Part shown: piece by piece, positions 49,750-58,871 of the stretch
Position numbering within the stretch: position 1 is the stretch's first letter
How the letters are laid out: the number at the start of each line of letters is the position of its first letter
Assembly (NCBI GenBank): GCA_050260675.1
Contig: JBLNCN010000005.1
Location: 434,001-498,000, forward strand
Direction: 5' to 3'
DNA from: JBBDIP01 sp050260675
GTDB lineage: Bacteria > Bacillota > Sulfobacillia > Fermentithermobacillales > Fermentithermobacillaceae
DNA length: 64,000 bases
Notes under the pieces: model-generated
The model's input: the letters and a program-made list of their open reading frames with translations, nothing else
Told to the model about the DNA's origin: nothing
Database searches by the model: none
Program-made: the position numbers and the translations under genes

Positions 49750-50454
49750 TCAGTTCCGGTCACTCATCAACTCGATGCTCTGGCTACCTTTCCCCCACCT
49801 CTCGCTGGCCCTCGCGATCGTACCGGCCAAGAGGCTCATTCCCAGGTACGCGGGCTTGCCGATCTTTGGGGATAGAACATACGAGCCGCGTTCCTCCTGA
49901 AGCACGAATCCTCCGTGCACGAGTTCCTTCAAGTGGTGGTACAACTGCCCTCCGACCAGTCCGGTCTCCTCTGCCAACTCTGCCGCGGTGCAGCTCCCGT
50001 GCGACACCGCGCGCATGATCTTCAGTCGACCGGGGTTCGTGAATGCAGATGCGAAGGCTACGATCTCATCATCTGGCCCATGCTTCTTCCCGAGGTCTGT
50101 GTCCGACGACACGCTTACCATCGAGCCGCGTTCCTTGCCTTCCCGCGACTCAAGTACCGCAAACACCATCGTGTAACCTGACTGCAGCGCCTCGGGACTG
50201 GCAACCGTCCGCCTGATAGTCTCCAACAGCTCCGCTACGTCCTGCGGCGGCCCTCCCTCGCTTGAGCGGGGCTTCACGGCCTCCGCAGTCCTTTCGTCGT
50301 CCAAATCCACGATCATATTCCGAAGCCGGTCCAGCTCCGCCAGGATCTCTCGGGTCTTTCCGCCCGTGACAGTGGTCCTTCCACCCTGCGTTGTGGGTCG
50401 CTCGCGTGTCGTATTGGCCTCTTCGGGTGCAACGCTGGGCTTCTCGTCCGTCAC
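49750..50454 (-). CDS. ArsR-like winged-helix transcription regulator
   Basis: The C-terminal half contains a winged helix: FTNPGRLKIMRAV, CTAAELAEETGLVGGQLYHHLKEL and GGFVLQEERGSYVLSP. The N-terminal 100 residues are charged, with a possible coiled segment ILAELDRLRNMIVDLDDE. The GTG at 50454 is used because GGAGG lies 8 nt upstream; the GTG at 50463 touches that site. A consensus promoter and a perfect palindrome lie at its 5' end, which suggests autoregulation. No metal-binding cysteine pair is obvious, so the signal is unknown. Confidence 0.8.
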   Translation of the reverse strand: MTDEKPSVAPEEANTTRERPTTQGGRTTVTGGKTREILAELDRLRNMIVDLDDERTAEAVKPRSSEGGPPQDVAELLETIRRTVASPEALQSGYTMVFAVLESREGKERGSMVSVSSDTDLGKKHGPDDEIVAFASAFTNPGRLKIMRAVSHGSCTAAELAEETGLVGGQLYHHLKELVHGGFVLQEERGSYVLSPKIGKPAYLGMSLLAGTIARASERWGKGSQSIELMSDRN

Positions 50455-50496
50455 AATGGACACCTCCTTTGGCCCTTCGATTCACAATTCCAGTTT

Positions 50497-50510
50497 TACA
50501 GTGCACTGTA
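50497..50510. promoter_or_regulatory. 14-bp perfect palindrome, candidate operator
   Basis: TACAGTGCACTGTA covers the predicted +1 to +13 of the promoter at 50516-50544, 43 bp before the winged-helix start. This is a classic position for autorepression. Confidence 0.7.
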
Positions 50511-50515
50511 CTTTC

Positions 50516-50544
50516 ATTATCGGCGGAGGCCATCTGCATGTCAA
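50516..50544 (-). promoter_or_regulatory. Near-consensus sigma-A promoter of the winged-helix gene
   Basis: Reading leftward, TTGACA (50544-50539), a 17-bp spacer and GATAAT (50521-50516). It is the best-matching promoter I found in the window. Confidence 0.75.
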
Positions 50545-50664
50545 TACCATGTGTGGAAAATCCTCTGCGAGACCGCGGAGCCAACCTTATCCAACTCCAC
50601 TCCATTCCGCCCGTCCGCCAGTCCCCAGGCAAAACTGAAATACAGATGCAGTATCTGGAAACTA

Positions 50665-50682
50665 CATGATCTACAGATCATG
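50665..50682. promoter_or_regulatory. 18-bp palindrome CATGATCT-AC-AGATCATG
   Basis: Perfect 8-bp arms surround a 2-bp centre, and an extra half-site AGATCATG occurs about 30 bp to the right. It is a candidate operator with no assigned promoter. Confidence 0.45.
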
Positions 50683-50779
50683 CTTCCTGAGGAATGTGCA
50701 TCCCTAGATCATGGTCCTCTGCAAGTTGTGCCTGTAGGTTTCAGTGTCGGGCTATGCGGCACTGATTCGAGGAGAATGA

Positions 50780-50805
50780 AGGAACCTGCCCGACGGCAGG
50801 TTCCT
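50780..50805 (-). terminator. Intrinsic terminator of the aldehyde dehydrogenase gene
   Basis: The 11-bp perfect stem AGGAACCTGCC with a 4-nt loop is followed leftward by TTCATTCTCC. It lies about 110 bp after the stop at 50917. Confidence 0.8.
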
Positions 50806-50916
50806 GCTTATTCATATGGGCATTACGCTGGTGCCGCGCTGCAGCCGGTGTTCACACCTTGATGCTCAGTTGCCCGATGCCCTGGTACTGTGCCGGTTTG
50901 GCTCCCCCGCCCTGCC

Positions 50917-52431
50917 CTACTGCTTTGTGATGCTTCCTTCCCACGTGGTCATCTTGACCACGGAACCTCCGCCAAACCACCTGCTGGTGACAGACTTCGT
51001 CTCCGTGTAGAAGGCCACTCCGTCCTTGCCGAGGACGTGGAGGTCACCGAAGAACGAATCCTTGTGCCCGCTGAACGGGAACACCGAAATGGGTACCGGG
51101 ATGCCTACATTCACTCCCACCATGCCTCCGTGGGTCCGACGGACGAACTCCCGCGCGTAGTACCCGCTCCCGGTGAATATGACCGAGCCGTTGGCGAACC
51201 GGTTGCTGTTCATAAGGGCAAGGCCTTCCTCAAAGCTCTTCACCCGCTTGATGCAGGTAACCGGACCAAAGACCTCGCAGTCGCCGATGGTCATCTCCGG
51301 AGTTACGCGGTCGAAGATGGTAGGACCGATGAAGAAGCCGTTCTCGTGTCCCTCGACCTTGACACCCCTGCCGTCGAGCACCAGTTCGGCACCCTCTTCG
51401 ATGCCTTTGGCGATCCAGTCCAGCACGAACTTCTTGTGCTCGGCTGAGACGACGGGACCAAGTTCGGTAGTGGGGTCGTACGCAGGGCCGATCTTGCGTT
51501 CCTTGGCCAGTTTCACCAGCAGGGATACGAATTCGTCGGCCACTTCTTCCTCTACGCATACCACGGGAAGCGCCATGCAACGCTGGCCGGCGCATCCAAA
51601 GGTCGAATTGATGACCGCCTTTGCTGCGTTCAGGAGGTCCGCATCCTTTAGGAGCAGCGCGTGGTTCTTGGCTTCGCAGAGGGCCTGCACTCTCTTGCCG
51701 TGGGCCGCAGCTGTCCCGTACACGTGCTTTCCCGTGCTGGTTGAGCCGACAAACGATACGCCGTTCACGTCCGGATGAGTCAGCAGGATCTCTGCTTCGT
51801 TCCTGCTGCACGTAATGAGGTTTACGACGCCCTTCGGCAGGCCCGCCTCTATCAACAGCTCCAGCATGCGGATCGCGGTCAAGGGCGTCATGCTGGCAGC
51901 TTTCAGGACAAAAGTGTTGCCTGTGGTGATGCACAGGGGGATCATCCAACCGAAGGGGATCATGGCCGGGAAATTGAAGGGGACGATGCCGGCAAACACG
52001 CCGACGGGTTCCCTATAAGTCACGGTATCAAAGCCGTTCGACACGTTCATGAGGGAATCTCCCTGCATCAGCACGGGAGTCGCGCAAGCAAGTTCCACAA
52101 CCTCGATTGCCTTCAGCACGTCACCTTTGGCTTCATCCAAGTTCTTACCGAGCTCACGCGAGACCAAGAGGGTGAGCTCCTCAAGATGGCTCTCCAGCAG
52201 TGTGCGGAACCTGAACATGAGCTGTGCCCGCTGAGGAACAGGAGTGCTGCTCCACGGCCCAAATGCGGCTCTAGCGGCAGCAATGGCCTCCAACACTTCC
52301 TCCTTGGTGCAGCACGGGGCCTCGGCGATGACCTCCCCGGTGCTCGAGTTCGTAACCGGCATGTACCTGGTGGCCTTGGACTCTTTCCAGACCCCGTCCA
52401 CGCAGTAGCCAAGCCTTCTGACTTCAGACAT
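50917..52431 (-). CDS. mmsA: Methylmalonate-semialdehyde dehydrogenase (CoA-acylating) family
   Basis: The 504-residue aldehyde dehydrogenase has PFNFP (151-155), the active-site cysteine in FGCAGQRCMA (Cys285) and VFGPVTC near the C terminus. The FGCAGQRCMA block is characteristic of MmsA, which oxidises methylmalonate or malonate semialdehyde to propionyl- or acetyl-CoA in valine, inositol or beta-alanine breakdown. The ATG at 52431 has GGAGGTA about 9 nt upstream. No inositol or valine pathway gene is adjacent, so the pathway is open. A terminator follows. Confidence 0.9.
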   Translation of the reverse strand: MSEVRRLGYCVDGVWKESKATRYMPVTNSSTGEVIAEAPCCTKEEVLEAIAAARAAFGPWSSTPVPQRAQLMFRFRTLLESHLEELTLLVSRELGKNLDEAKGDVLKAIEVVELACATPVLMQGDSLMNVSNGFDTVTYREPVGVFAGIVPFNFPAMIPFGWMIPLCITTGNTFVLKAASMTPLTAIRMLELLIEAGLPKGVVNLITCSRNEAEILLTHPDVNGVSFVGSTSTGKHVYGTAAAHGKRVQALCEAKNHALLLKDADLLNAAKAVINSTFGCAGQRCMALPVVCVEEEVADEFVSLLVKLAKERKIGPAYDPTTELGPVVSAEHKKFVLDWIAKGIEEGAELVLDGRGVKVEGHENGFFIGPTIFDRVTPEMTIGDCEVFGPVTCIKRVKSFEEGLALMNSNRFANGSVIFTGSGYYAREFVRRTHGGMVGVNVGIPVPISVFPFSGHKDSFFGDLHVLGKDGVAFYTETKSVTSRWFGGGSVVKMTTWEGSITKQ

Positions 52432-52736
52432 AGCTAGATACCTCCTGTGGTGCTTCTCCCGATCCCAAGACCGCATCGAAATGCGACCCACATCGCCTTT
52501 GGGGCTTGTCTTCTCCGAGCCGCAGGCCGTTACCGTCTTACCTGGGGTGATTCTCTACCCAGGTGACCAATCCTCTAGGTCTATGCGCCAGGCAAAATCC
52601 AAGCATACCTCCAATTGCGGCGGGCTTAACGACCTCACTGCTCTCTGGGAGTTACTTCTCTACAATCACCAGCGTTACCTGGAAGGTATCCTGCAAGGAG
52701 TGCCGAACCTCATCTGTCATACCGGAGGTGTGCCTA
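52432..52736. other. Divergent intergenic stretch with one hairpin
   Basis: This is the 305-bp space between the aldehyde dehydrogenase and DUF2284 starts. It holds a stem TTACCTGGG (52538-52546) / CCCAGGTGA (52558-52566) with an 11-nt loop, matching 8 of 9 positions. The long upstream extension of the DUF2284 frame through it lacks a start signal. Confidence 0.5.
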
Positions 52737-53243
52737 ATGGATGCAAAACACTACATTGACTTAGCGCTCCGACTTGGAGCAGATGATGCCGTGCAGTTCA
52801 AGATCGAGGACATCGAATTCGACCCCAGGACCATCCTCAAGTGCGCGTTTGGCTGCACAGACTGGGGAAAGGGGTTAACCTGCCCGTCCCGAGCCAACTC
52901 CCTCAAGCCCTGGGAATACGAGCAGGTCCTCAAGAGATACTCTTGGGGCGTGATCATCCACTCAACCGATAAGCGCAAGTCTCAGGAAATCTCTTTCGCG
53001 GTCGAGAGAGAAGCATTCCTGAACGGCTACTACTTTGCGTTTTCCCTGAGCGACTGCGACCTCTGCGCGACGTGCGCCGGGTTCGCGGGAGCCCAGTGTG
53101 TCCACCCGAAGATGGCGCGGCCTGCCTTCCACAGCGTCGGCATCGACGTGTTCAAGACCGTGCGGAAGTTCGGGCTGCCGATCGAGACTCTCCAAAGCGA
53201 GGATGAGACCCCTAACTGGTACTCAGCCGTGTTCATCGAGTGA
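52737..53243 (+). CDS. DUF2284 family metal-binding protein
   Basis: The 168-residue protein has the cysteine spacing of DUF2284: CAFGCTDWGKGLTCPS near residue 37 and CDLCATCAGFAGAQCVHP near residue 102, likely to bind a metal or iron-sulfur centre. The ATG at 52737 is chosen because GGAGG lies 8 nt upstream. Members occur widely in anaerobes and their function is unknown. It is divergent from mmsA. Confidence 0.85.
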   Translation: MDAKHYIDLALRLGADDAVQFKIEDIEFDPRTILKCAFGCTDWGKGLTCPSRANSLKPWEYEQVLKRYSWGVIIHSTDKRKSQEISFAVEREAFLNGYYFAFSLSDCDLCATCAGFAGAQCVHPKMARPAFHSVGIDVFKTVRKFGLPIETLQSEDETPNWYSAVFIE

Positions 53244-53274
53244 AGACCGGCACCGCACGATAAGCGCACCAAGT

Positions 53275-53319
53275 GACGGCCGACATCGGGTCTTGGCTGC
53301 TGTTCGGTGCCGGCCGTCT
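53275..53319. terminator. Hairpin between convergent genes
   Basis: GACGGCCG and CGGCCGTC give an 8-bp stem around a long loop, and a competing pairing of ACCGGCACCG (about 53247) with CGGTGCCGG exists. It lies between the DUF2284 and FAH-family stops and is probably a two-way terminator. There is no T-tract. Confidence 0.45.
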
Positions 53320-54268
53320 ACACCGTGGCGTTTGTTAGCTCACCTATTCCCTCGATGTACACAGTCAGCGTCTCTCCCGCTCTGACCCACTTCTGCTGCT
53401 CCGGCGGCTGTCCTAGGACGACACCGGATGGTGTGCCGGTGAAGATGAGATCTCCCGGCCGCAGCGTGAGGTACTGGGAAAGGTAACTCACCAGGCGGGC
53501 GCAGCTGAATATCATGTTCCGGGTGTTGGAGTCCTGGACGACCTCCTCGCCCCGCCGCATCGAGATCCGGAGGTTGTTGGGGTCCGGTATGGCATCCGCT
53601 GTGACGATGTGGGGCCCCACCGGTGCGAACCCGTCCAGGGACTTGCCCATGAACCACTGGGTGTTGCGCTTTTGGAGGTCCCGTTCTGAAACGTCGTTCC
53701 CGCAGGTGTAGCCAAAGACGTAATCCAGGGCCTTGTCCTCCGGCGCCATGGAGCACTCCCTGCCTATCACGATGACCAGTTCCGCCTCGTAGTCGTACTG
53801 GCTGGCCGTCGGGGGCAGCTTGATCGGCTGCTTGTGGGCGGCCAAGGCGTTGTTGGCGACGCTGAACACCTCCGGGTACCTGGGCAGATCCGTCCGGCTC
53901 TTGGTCTCTTCAATGTGGGACACGTAGTTCCACCCGATGCAGATGATCTTCTCGGGGCGGGCCACGACGGGCGCGTACGTCAGGTCGTCCTCCCTCAGGA
54001 GAGGGATGACTGGTTTTCCCTGTGAAGCGCTCGACCCCTCAGCCCCATGCCGTTCCTGCGAGGCGACCGATTCCTCCAGCGCTCGAAGGCTGTCCAGTCC
54101 TGCCTTCCCTTGCGATATGAGTTCCTCCATCGTACCTGGTAGCAGGGCATTGCCTGGCGCGGTGGAAGAGCCGGCCCCCCTTGAGGCAGCCGTAACATCC
54201 ACCACGCCGGCCCCGGTCACAAGGCCCAGGCGGACCTCCCCATCCTTCTTAAAACTCAGCACTCGCAT
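53318..54268 (-). CDS. Fumarylacetoacetate hydrolase (FAH) family protein
   Basis: The C-terminal 220 residues are a standard FAH fold: IICIGWNYVSHIEE, the metal-binding YDYEAELVIVIG and FGYTCGNDVSERDLQ, GKSLDGFAPVGP and GDLIFTGTPSGV. The N-terminal 100 residues are a variable small domain. Members hydrolyse or decarboxylate 2-oxo acids such as acylpyruvates or oxaloacetate. The substrate is unknown here. GGAGG lies 7 nt before the ATG. Confidence 0.9.
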   Translation of the reverse strand: MRVLSFKKDGEVRLGLVTGAGVVDVTAASRGAGSSTAPGNALLPGTMEELISQGKAGLDSLRALEESVASQERHGAEGSSASQGKPVIPLLREDDLTYAPVVARPEKIICIGWNYVSHIEETKSRTDLPRYPEVFSVANNALAAHKQPIKLPPTASQYDYEAELVIVIGRECSMAPEDKALDYVFGYTCGNDVSERDLQKRNTQWFMGKSLDGFAPVGPHIVTADAIPDPNNLRISMRRGEEVVQDSNTRNMIFSCARLVSYLSQYLTLRPGDLIFTGTPSGVVLGQPPEQQKWVRAGETLTVYIEGIGELTNATV

Positions 54269-54509
54269 GACAGCGCCTCCCTATATACCCGATATCGCAT
54301 CTATGGACCGCTTCAAGGCACATCCACAACCTTCAAGGTACCCGCAATCAGCATACCTGCACTATGGAAACTTTCGACGCGGGAATCCCACGTCCTGCGG
54401 TGTAATCTCCCCAAACCGGGTATCTCTAGGATGAGGGCCATAGTAAGATCAGTCAACGAAGACAGGCTCTCGATATGGAAGACAGTCTCCCTGTAAGGAG
54501 GAAACGCGG

Positions 54510-55337
54510 ATGGACCCATCCATGATCATCTGGGGGTTCTTCATCATTTCCATGCTCCTGCCCGGGATTCAGCGCAGGCAGCTGAATGCCGCCCGAGTGA
54601 GCCTGATCCGGTCCCTCGAAAGGAAGCGACATTCCAGGCTGATAACCCTCATCCACCGTCAGGAGTCCATCAGCTTCCTTGGCCTCCAGCTGTCGCGGTA
54701 CATAAACATCGAGGACTCGGAGCAGGTACTCCGCGCGATCAGGTTGACCCCCGACGACATGCCCATAGATATCATCCTGCACACGCCCGGAGGGCTGGTG
54801 CTAGCATCCGAGCAGATTGCCCGCGCTCTCCTGCGGCACAAGGCCAAAGTGACGGTATTCGTCCCCCACTACGCGATGTCGGGCGGGTCCCTCATCGCGC
54901 TTTCGGCGGATGAGGTTGTAATGGACCCCAACGCCGTGTTGGGTCCCGTGGACCCGCAGGTCGGCAAGCACGCAGCGGCGTCGATCCTGAGAGTCCTGAC
55001 GGAGAAGGAGCGCAAGGACATTGACGACGAGACCATCATGCTCGCCGACATGGCGGAGAAAGCCGTCAAGCAGGTGACGCAGACAGTGGCGGACATGCTG
55101 ATGCAGCGGACCGACAAGGACCAGGCCATGGAACTGGCCAAGAAGCTGACGTCGGGGCAGTGGACCCACGACTACCCGCTAACGGTGGAAGAGCTGGACC
55201 AATTCGGCTTCCCGCCCATATCCACGAACATGCCTGTGGAGATATACAAGCTGATGGACCTCTACCCCCAGCCGCCTCAGAACAGACCGTCAGTGCAGTA
55301 CGTCCCGACGCCGTACCGGGGCGAGAAGGAGCAATAA
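54510..55337 (+). CDS. Serine dehydrogenase proteinase (SDH) family, ClpP-like membrane protease
   Basis: The 275-residue protein has an N-terminal membrane span (MIIWGFFIISMLLPGI), then a ClpP/crotonase fold: ILHTPGGLVLASEQI, the nucleophile serine in YAMSGGS and DPNAVLGPVDPQVG. The family (PF01972) resembles SppA signal-peptide peptidases and is thought to degrade membrane-associated peptides. AGGAGG lies 7 nt before the ATG. It lies between a divergent FAH gene and a convergent toxin-antitoxin pair. Confidence 0.88.
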   Translation: MDPSMIIWGFFIISMLLPGIQRRQLNAARVSLIRSLERKRHSRLITLIHRQESISFLGLQLSRYINIEDSEQVLRAIRLTPDDMPIDIILHTPGGLVLASEQIARALLRHKAKVTVFVPHYAMSGGSLIALSADEVVMDPNAVLGPVDPQVGKHAAASILRVLTEKERKDIDDETIMLADMAEKAVKQVTQTVADMLMQRTDKDQAMELAKKLTSGQWTHDYPLTVEELDQFGFPPISTNMPVEIYKLMDLYPQPPQNRPSVQYVPTPYRGEKEQ

Positions 55338-55379
55338 CCGACAAGATGGCGTCGCGCAGCTGAGTGGCAGGGGAGGTAG

Positions 55380-55904
55380 TCATCCCTTCATCGGACGATC
55401 TTGGACGATACCCGACCCGCCTTCCGATATTCCCAGGGCAGCCATTATCTCTTCCGGCGTTGTGGATGTAACCGGGAAGCCTCTGAAGTCTCGCAAGTTG
55501 TACGTGCAGATAGTGCTGATCCCCGAATCCTGCATCTGGGCCACGATGAAGGCATCGTAGACGTCAGCGCCTATAGGTCCTCCGGTTGATGCAAGGGCAG
55601 CCAAGAAATCAAGTGCTCCCTCTCTTGGTTCTATAACAGGGATGACCGCACGAAGTCTGGCAAGCTCGGCCATAGCCTCGAGCGGAGCAATTGGATGAAG
55701 AACCCGCTTTGCGTCTGTAACGACGGCGTAGAATTCGAGTAGATTCTGTGGTAATAGGCATGCAGGTATGAATCCGCTGGCTATACTGCTCATGAACCTC
55801 CTGCAGGTGTAATGGTGAGGGTCATCCTCATTGATTGCATAGACGAGGACATTCGTGTCGATCGCAATCGGTGCTATTACGTTGAACCCGAATTGTCTGC
55901 TCAT
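55380..55904 (-). CDS. PIN-domain ribonuclease toxin (VapC-like)
   Basis: The PIN-domain acidic residues are in place: IAIDTNVLVYA at the N terminus, NLLEFYAVV in the middle and GADVYDAFIVAQM then YNLRDF near the C terminus. At 174 residues it is longer than many VapC proteins because of a C-terminal extension. VapC toxins cut RNA, often tRNA or rRNA, when the antitoxin is lost. The ATG overlaps the stop of the antitoxin gene (ATGA), the standard VapBC arrangement. Confidence 0.88.
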   Translation of the reverse strand: MSRQFGFNVIAPIAIDTNVLVYAINEDDPHHYTCRRFMSSIASGFIPACLLPQNLLEFYAVVTDAKRVLHPIAPLEAMAELARLRAVIPVIEPREGALDFLAALASTGGPIGADVYDAFIVAQMQDSGISTICTYNLRDFRGFPVTSTTPEEIMAALGISEGGSGIVQDRPMKG

Positions 55905-56122
55905 ATCTTTCCTCGGCCATCGTATATGTCGCGCCTGGAAAGGGAGCCTGTAGCGCCTAACGCGTACTTCCCCAGTTCTATGCTGACCGCGCTTAACCTG
56001 AGGTACCGTTCCAGCGCGTCAATGACTATTTCGTTTTTAGGCTTACCCTGCTCTTTTGACACTGCATCGAGTCTTGCCAGCAGTGCCTCCTTCTCTTTCG
56101 GAACATAGATGTTCAACTGCAC
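55901..56122 (-). CDS. Ribbon-helix-helix antitoxin partner of the PIN toxin
   Basis: The GTG at 56122 with GGAGGG 6-7 nt upstream gives 73 residues beginning VQLNIYVPKEKEALLARLD, followed by KPKNEIVIDALERYL. This is the strand-helix-helix pattern of RHH repressors. It would neutralise the toxin encoded downstream and repress the operon. A longer frame to 56182 is rejected. Confidence 0.8.
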   Translation of the reverse strand: MQLNIYVPKEKEALLARLDAVSKEQGKPKNEIVIDALERYLRLSAVSIELGKYALGATGSLSRRDIYDGRGKI

Positions 56123-56399
56123 TGCGATCCCTCCACTAATATTGTCGCGGCTATGCTTGGGCCAGTCAATAGGCATAGGCATATGTATATGGCGGCCAGC
56201 TTACAGAAGTGGAGAGCTCCGGCAGCCTACTTCTCGAATATCCTTGAACACCCCGCTTCCTTCGGTTGTGGTAGAATCGATCCTTGGAGCCAGCCGCTGC
56301 TTACCGGGGCAACTCGCGACATAGACGCCGATGCGCATAACCGCAGGGGCTTTCTTGCAGCGGGAACCCGCAGCGCAGGCCGGTCTACCAGGTGAAACC

Positions 56400-57773
56400 A
56401 TGCTTGAGGCGCAGATCGCGTCTCGTTCACAGCCGTCACCGGACAACAGAGCCATCAGGACCCAGGTCCTGAGCCTCGCATTTCCCGCCATGGCGGAGAT
56501 GCTGCTTCAGACGATAACCCAGATAATCAGCATGATTCTGGTCGGCCATCTGGGTGCCAACGCCGTTACCTCCATCGGGATATCAACTCAACCTCTCAAT
56601 ATGCTCATGGGCGTGTTCCAAGGGATCGCCGTCGCCGTAACCGCACTTGTCGCCCGCTCCATAGGAGCGGGACGGCGGGAAGACGCATCAAGAGCAGCCG
56701 CTCAGGGAGTCACGCTGGCGGGGATCATCGCACTGGCTGCTTCTGCGCTGATGCTCACTAAGGCTCGGGCGGTGGTCACCTGGATGGGCGCCTCAACCGA
56801 CGTCGTAGACCAGGCCACTCAGTACCTCCTCATCATGACGCCGGGCCTGTTCTTCCTGTGGATGAGTTCGGTCATCACCGGAGCCCTCCGGGGCGCGGGC
56901 GACAACCGGACGCCGATGAAAGTGAACATGACAATCAGCCTACTGAGTTTTGCAGGCAACATCGTCCTCGTGTACGGCCTGTTCGGATTCCCGGCCCTGG
57001 GGGTGCTGGGAGCCGGGCTCGCGACGTCCATTGCTCGCGTCACCGGCGGCTTGCTCCTCCTCATCCCCTACTTGTTGGGAAGACTCACCCTTCCGTGCAG
57101 GTTCCCACGGGACTTCCGCTGGGACGGATCCCTTATGGCCAGGGTGGTGCGGGTTGGGATCCCCGGTGCCGGAGAACGCCTGCTAATCAGCGGAGGCGGA
57201 TTGTTCTACGCCAGGATGGTGGCAGGCCTGGGCGCGGTTTCTTATGCAGCCCACACCATCGGGATCAACGCTGAGTCCGTCTCCTATATGCCCGGGACAG
57301 CATTCGCCGTGGCCGCAACTACGCTGGTCGGACAGAACCTTGGAGCCGAGAGGCCCGACGTCGCCGAAAGAAGCACCTACCAGGCTCTTTCACTGGCATG
57401 TATGTTTGTCGGCGTCGTCGGAGTTGGTTTCCTTGCTTTTCCCGGAGCCCTGATCCGCCTGTACTCGTCCGATCCCGAGGTCATACGGCTCGCATCCATC
57501 TACCTGCGCATGATGGGGTTTTGCCAGGTACACCAGGCTTTCGGATTTGTCATTCTGGGCGCCATCCGCGGCGCTGGAGACACCAAGTTCGTCACGTGGG
57601 TGACTGCGTTCTGCGCCTGGGTACTGAGGCTCGGTACCACGTACCTGCTAATCGAGGTTGTCGGCAAGGGCGTGACCGGTGCCTGGTGGGGCATGGCGGC
57701 CGACGGCTTCGTGAAGGGCGTCGCGGGATGGCTATGGTTCAGGCGCGGCCGGTGGAAGAAAGCGTCAGTGTAG
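56400..57773 (+). CDS. MATE-family multidrug/cation efflux transporter
   Basis: The 457-residue protein has twelve spans and MATE features: PAMAEMLLQTITQIISMILVG read as helix 1, GAxNxxTPM-type GAGDNRTPMKVN, and the repeated GAGDTKFVTWV in the second half. NorM-like proteins expel drugs or cations using sodium or proton gradients. The ATG at 56400 has AGGTGA 6 nt upstream. A frame to 56331 is rejected. It converges with the GDPD gene 8 bp away. Confidence 0.9.
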   Translation: MLEAQIASRSQPSPDNRAIRTQVLSLAFPAMAEMLLQTITQIISMILVGHLGANAVTSIGISTQPLNMLMGVFQGIAVAVTALVARSIGAGRREDASRAAAQGVTLAGIIALAASALMLTKARAVVTWMGASTDVVDQATQYLLIMTPGLFFLWMSSVITGALRGAGDNRTPMKVNMTISLLSFAGNIVLVYGLFGFPALGVLGAGLATSIARVTGGLLLLIPYLLGRLTLPCRFPRDFRWDGSLMARVVRVGIPGAGERLLISGGGLFYARMVAGLGAVSYAAHTIGINAESVSYMPGTAFAVAATTLVGQNLGAERPDVAERSTYQALSLACMFVGVVGVGFLAFPGALIRLYSSDPEVIRLASIYLRMMGFCQVHQAFGFVILGAIRGAGDTKFVTWVTAFCAWVLRLGTTYLLIEVVGKGVTGAWWGMAADGFVKGVAGWLWFRRGRWKKASV

Positions 57774-57781
57774 GTGTATTG

Positions 57782-58636
57782 TCACTGGCCAGCGTTGAGC
57801 TCGAAGATCACGTTGTCGACGGACTTCAGGTACGATTTATCCTTCAGCACATCGTCGTCGACTGTCCAGCCCAGGATCGTAACGCCGTTGTCCCTGTATC
57901 CTCTAGTGATCTCATCGCTGATGATCCCGTAATCGTAGGAGATGAAGTTGGGGCGGCTGATGGCGGCAAAGAAGTTATCTTTGAGGTTTCTGAGAAGCCT
58001 CGTTCCCATCATTGGGAAATCCGTCAGGAGCAAGCCGACAGGAGTCCTGTCGTCGTGTTGCCTCATCCACCTGCACGAGAGCGGGCCGAAGGACTGGTAG
58101 GCGTACTCGCCGTGGTACCCTTCGAGAACTTTCAGCGTCTCTTCCTCCAGCTTGCCTGCCAGGCCGAAGTTCTTGATCTCTATGAGGACTGGGGTCCTCC
58201 CTGCCACGTGCGCCATGGTCTCGGCCAGCGTGGGGATGGTCTCCCCTGACTTCGGGAACCGGATCTCTTTCAGTTCAGCAAGGGTCATGTTGGAGACCTT
58301 GTTGTCGATGCCAAAGAGGCGGTCCAGCTCGTCGTCGTGCATGACGAGGACATGCCCGTCTTTGGTGAGGCGGACGTCCAGTTCAATAGCGTAGCCGTTC
58401 GCGATGGCATTGGAGAACGCTCCGATGGAGTTCTCGTCTAGCTCGCTGGTATGCAGGCCGCGGTGCGCGATGGGGGTGGTCTTGAGCCACGCGACGTCTT
58501 TGGGCAGGCAGTAATCGTAGCGCTTCACGCTGAGCGCGACGACGAAGAGCAGGAGAACCAGCACCAAGACCCAGCCCACTCTCGATCCCCTCCTCCTGCC
58601 GTAACTACCCACGTAACCGTATCTAGATCGTCGCAT
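57782..58636 (-). CDS. Membrane-anchored glycerophosphodiester phosphodiesterase
   Basis: The GDPD catalytic set is present: AHRG (His58), ELDVRLTKDG (Glu85, Asp87) and MHDDELDR (His100). An N-terminal span at about residues 20-38 (VGWVLVLVLLLFVVAL) anchors the enzyme outside the cell. It would release glycerol-3-phosphate from glycerophosphodiesters or lipoteichoic-acid-like polymers. The ATG at 58636 with AAGGGTG upstream is preferred over a GTG at 58648. Confidence 0.88.
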   Translation of the reverse strand: MRRSRYGYVGSYGRRRGSRVGWVLVLVLLLFVVALSVKRYDYCLPKDVAWLKTTPIAHRGLHTSELDENSIGAFSNAIANGYAIELDVRLTKDGHVLVMHDDELDRLFGIDNKVSNMTLAELKEIRFPKSGETIPTLAETMAHVAGRTPVLIEIKNFGLAGKLEEETLKVLEGYHGEYAYQSFGPLSCRWMRQHDDRTPVGLLLTDFPMMGTRLLRNLKDNFFAAISRPNFISYDYGIISDEITRGYRDNGVTILGWTVDDDVLKDKSYLKSVDNVIFELNAGQ

Positions 58637-58871
58637 CGTCGCACGCACCCTTCATTGACTTCACCCTATGCGACATAACCTGGGACCGTGAGTACCAGAC
58701 TGCGGCCACAAACGCCAGTCCGACGCCGATCGGCCAACTCGACAGGGAATTCTCCTCACTACGCCAAGATCCTCTGCGGTTCGAGCGTGTTCCGGCATGG
58801 TAGTCTATCTCCAGGGGAAAGCGCTCCAAGTGGCGAAGACGTTTGCACGGAGTGGAGGCAAGAACGGAGGC

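Larger units (their letters stand above)
50545..50916. other. Intergenic stretch between the winged-helix and aldehyde dehydrogenase genes
   Basis: There is no gene that I can support. It contains an 18-bp palindrome (50665-50682), CTAGATCATGG at about 50705 with the same AGATCATG core, and the terminator at 50780-50805. A small rightward RNA between them cannot be excluded. Confidence 0.6.

Noticed and set aside
50545..50780. Small protein gene in the intergenic region rightward of the winged-helix promoter
   Set aside because: Available frames have no ribosome-binding site at a sensible distance and no coding-like composition.
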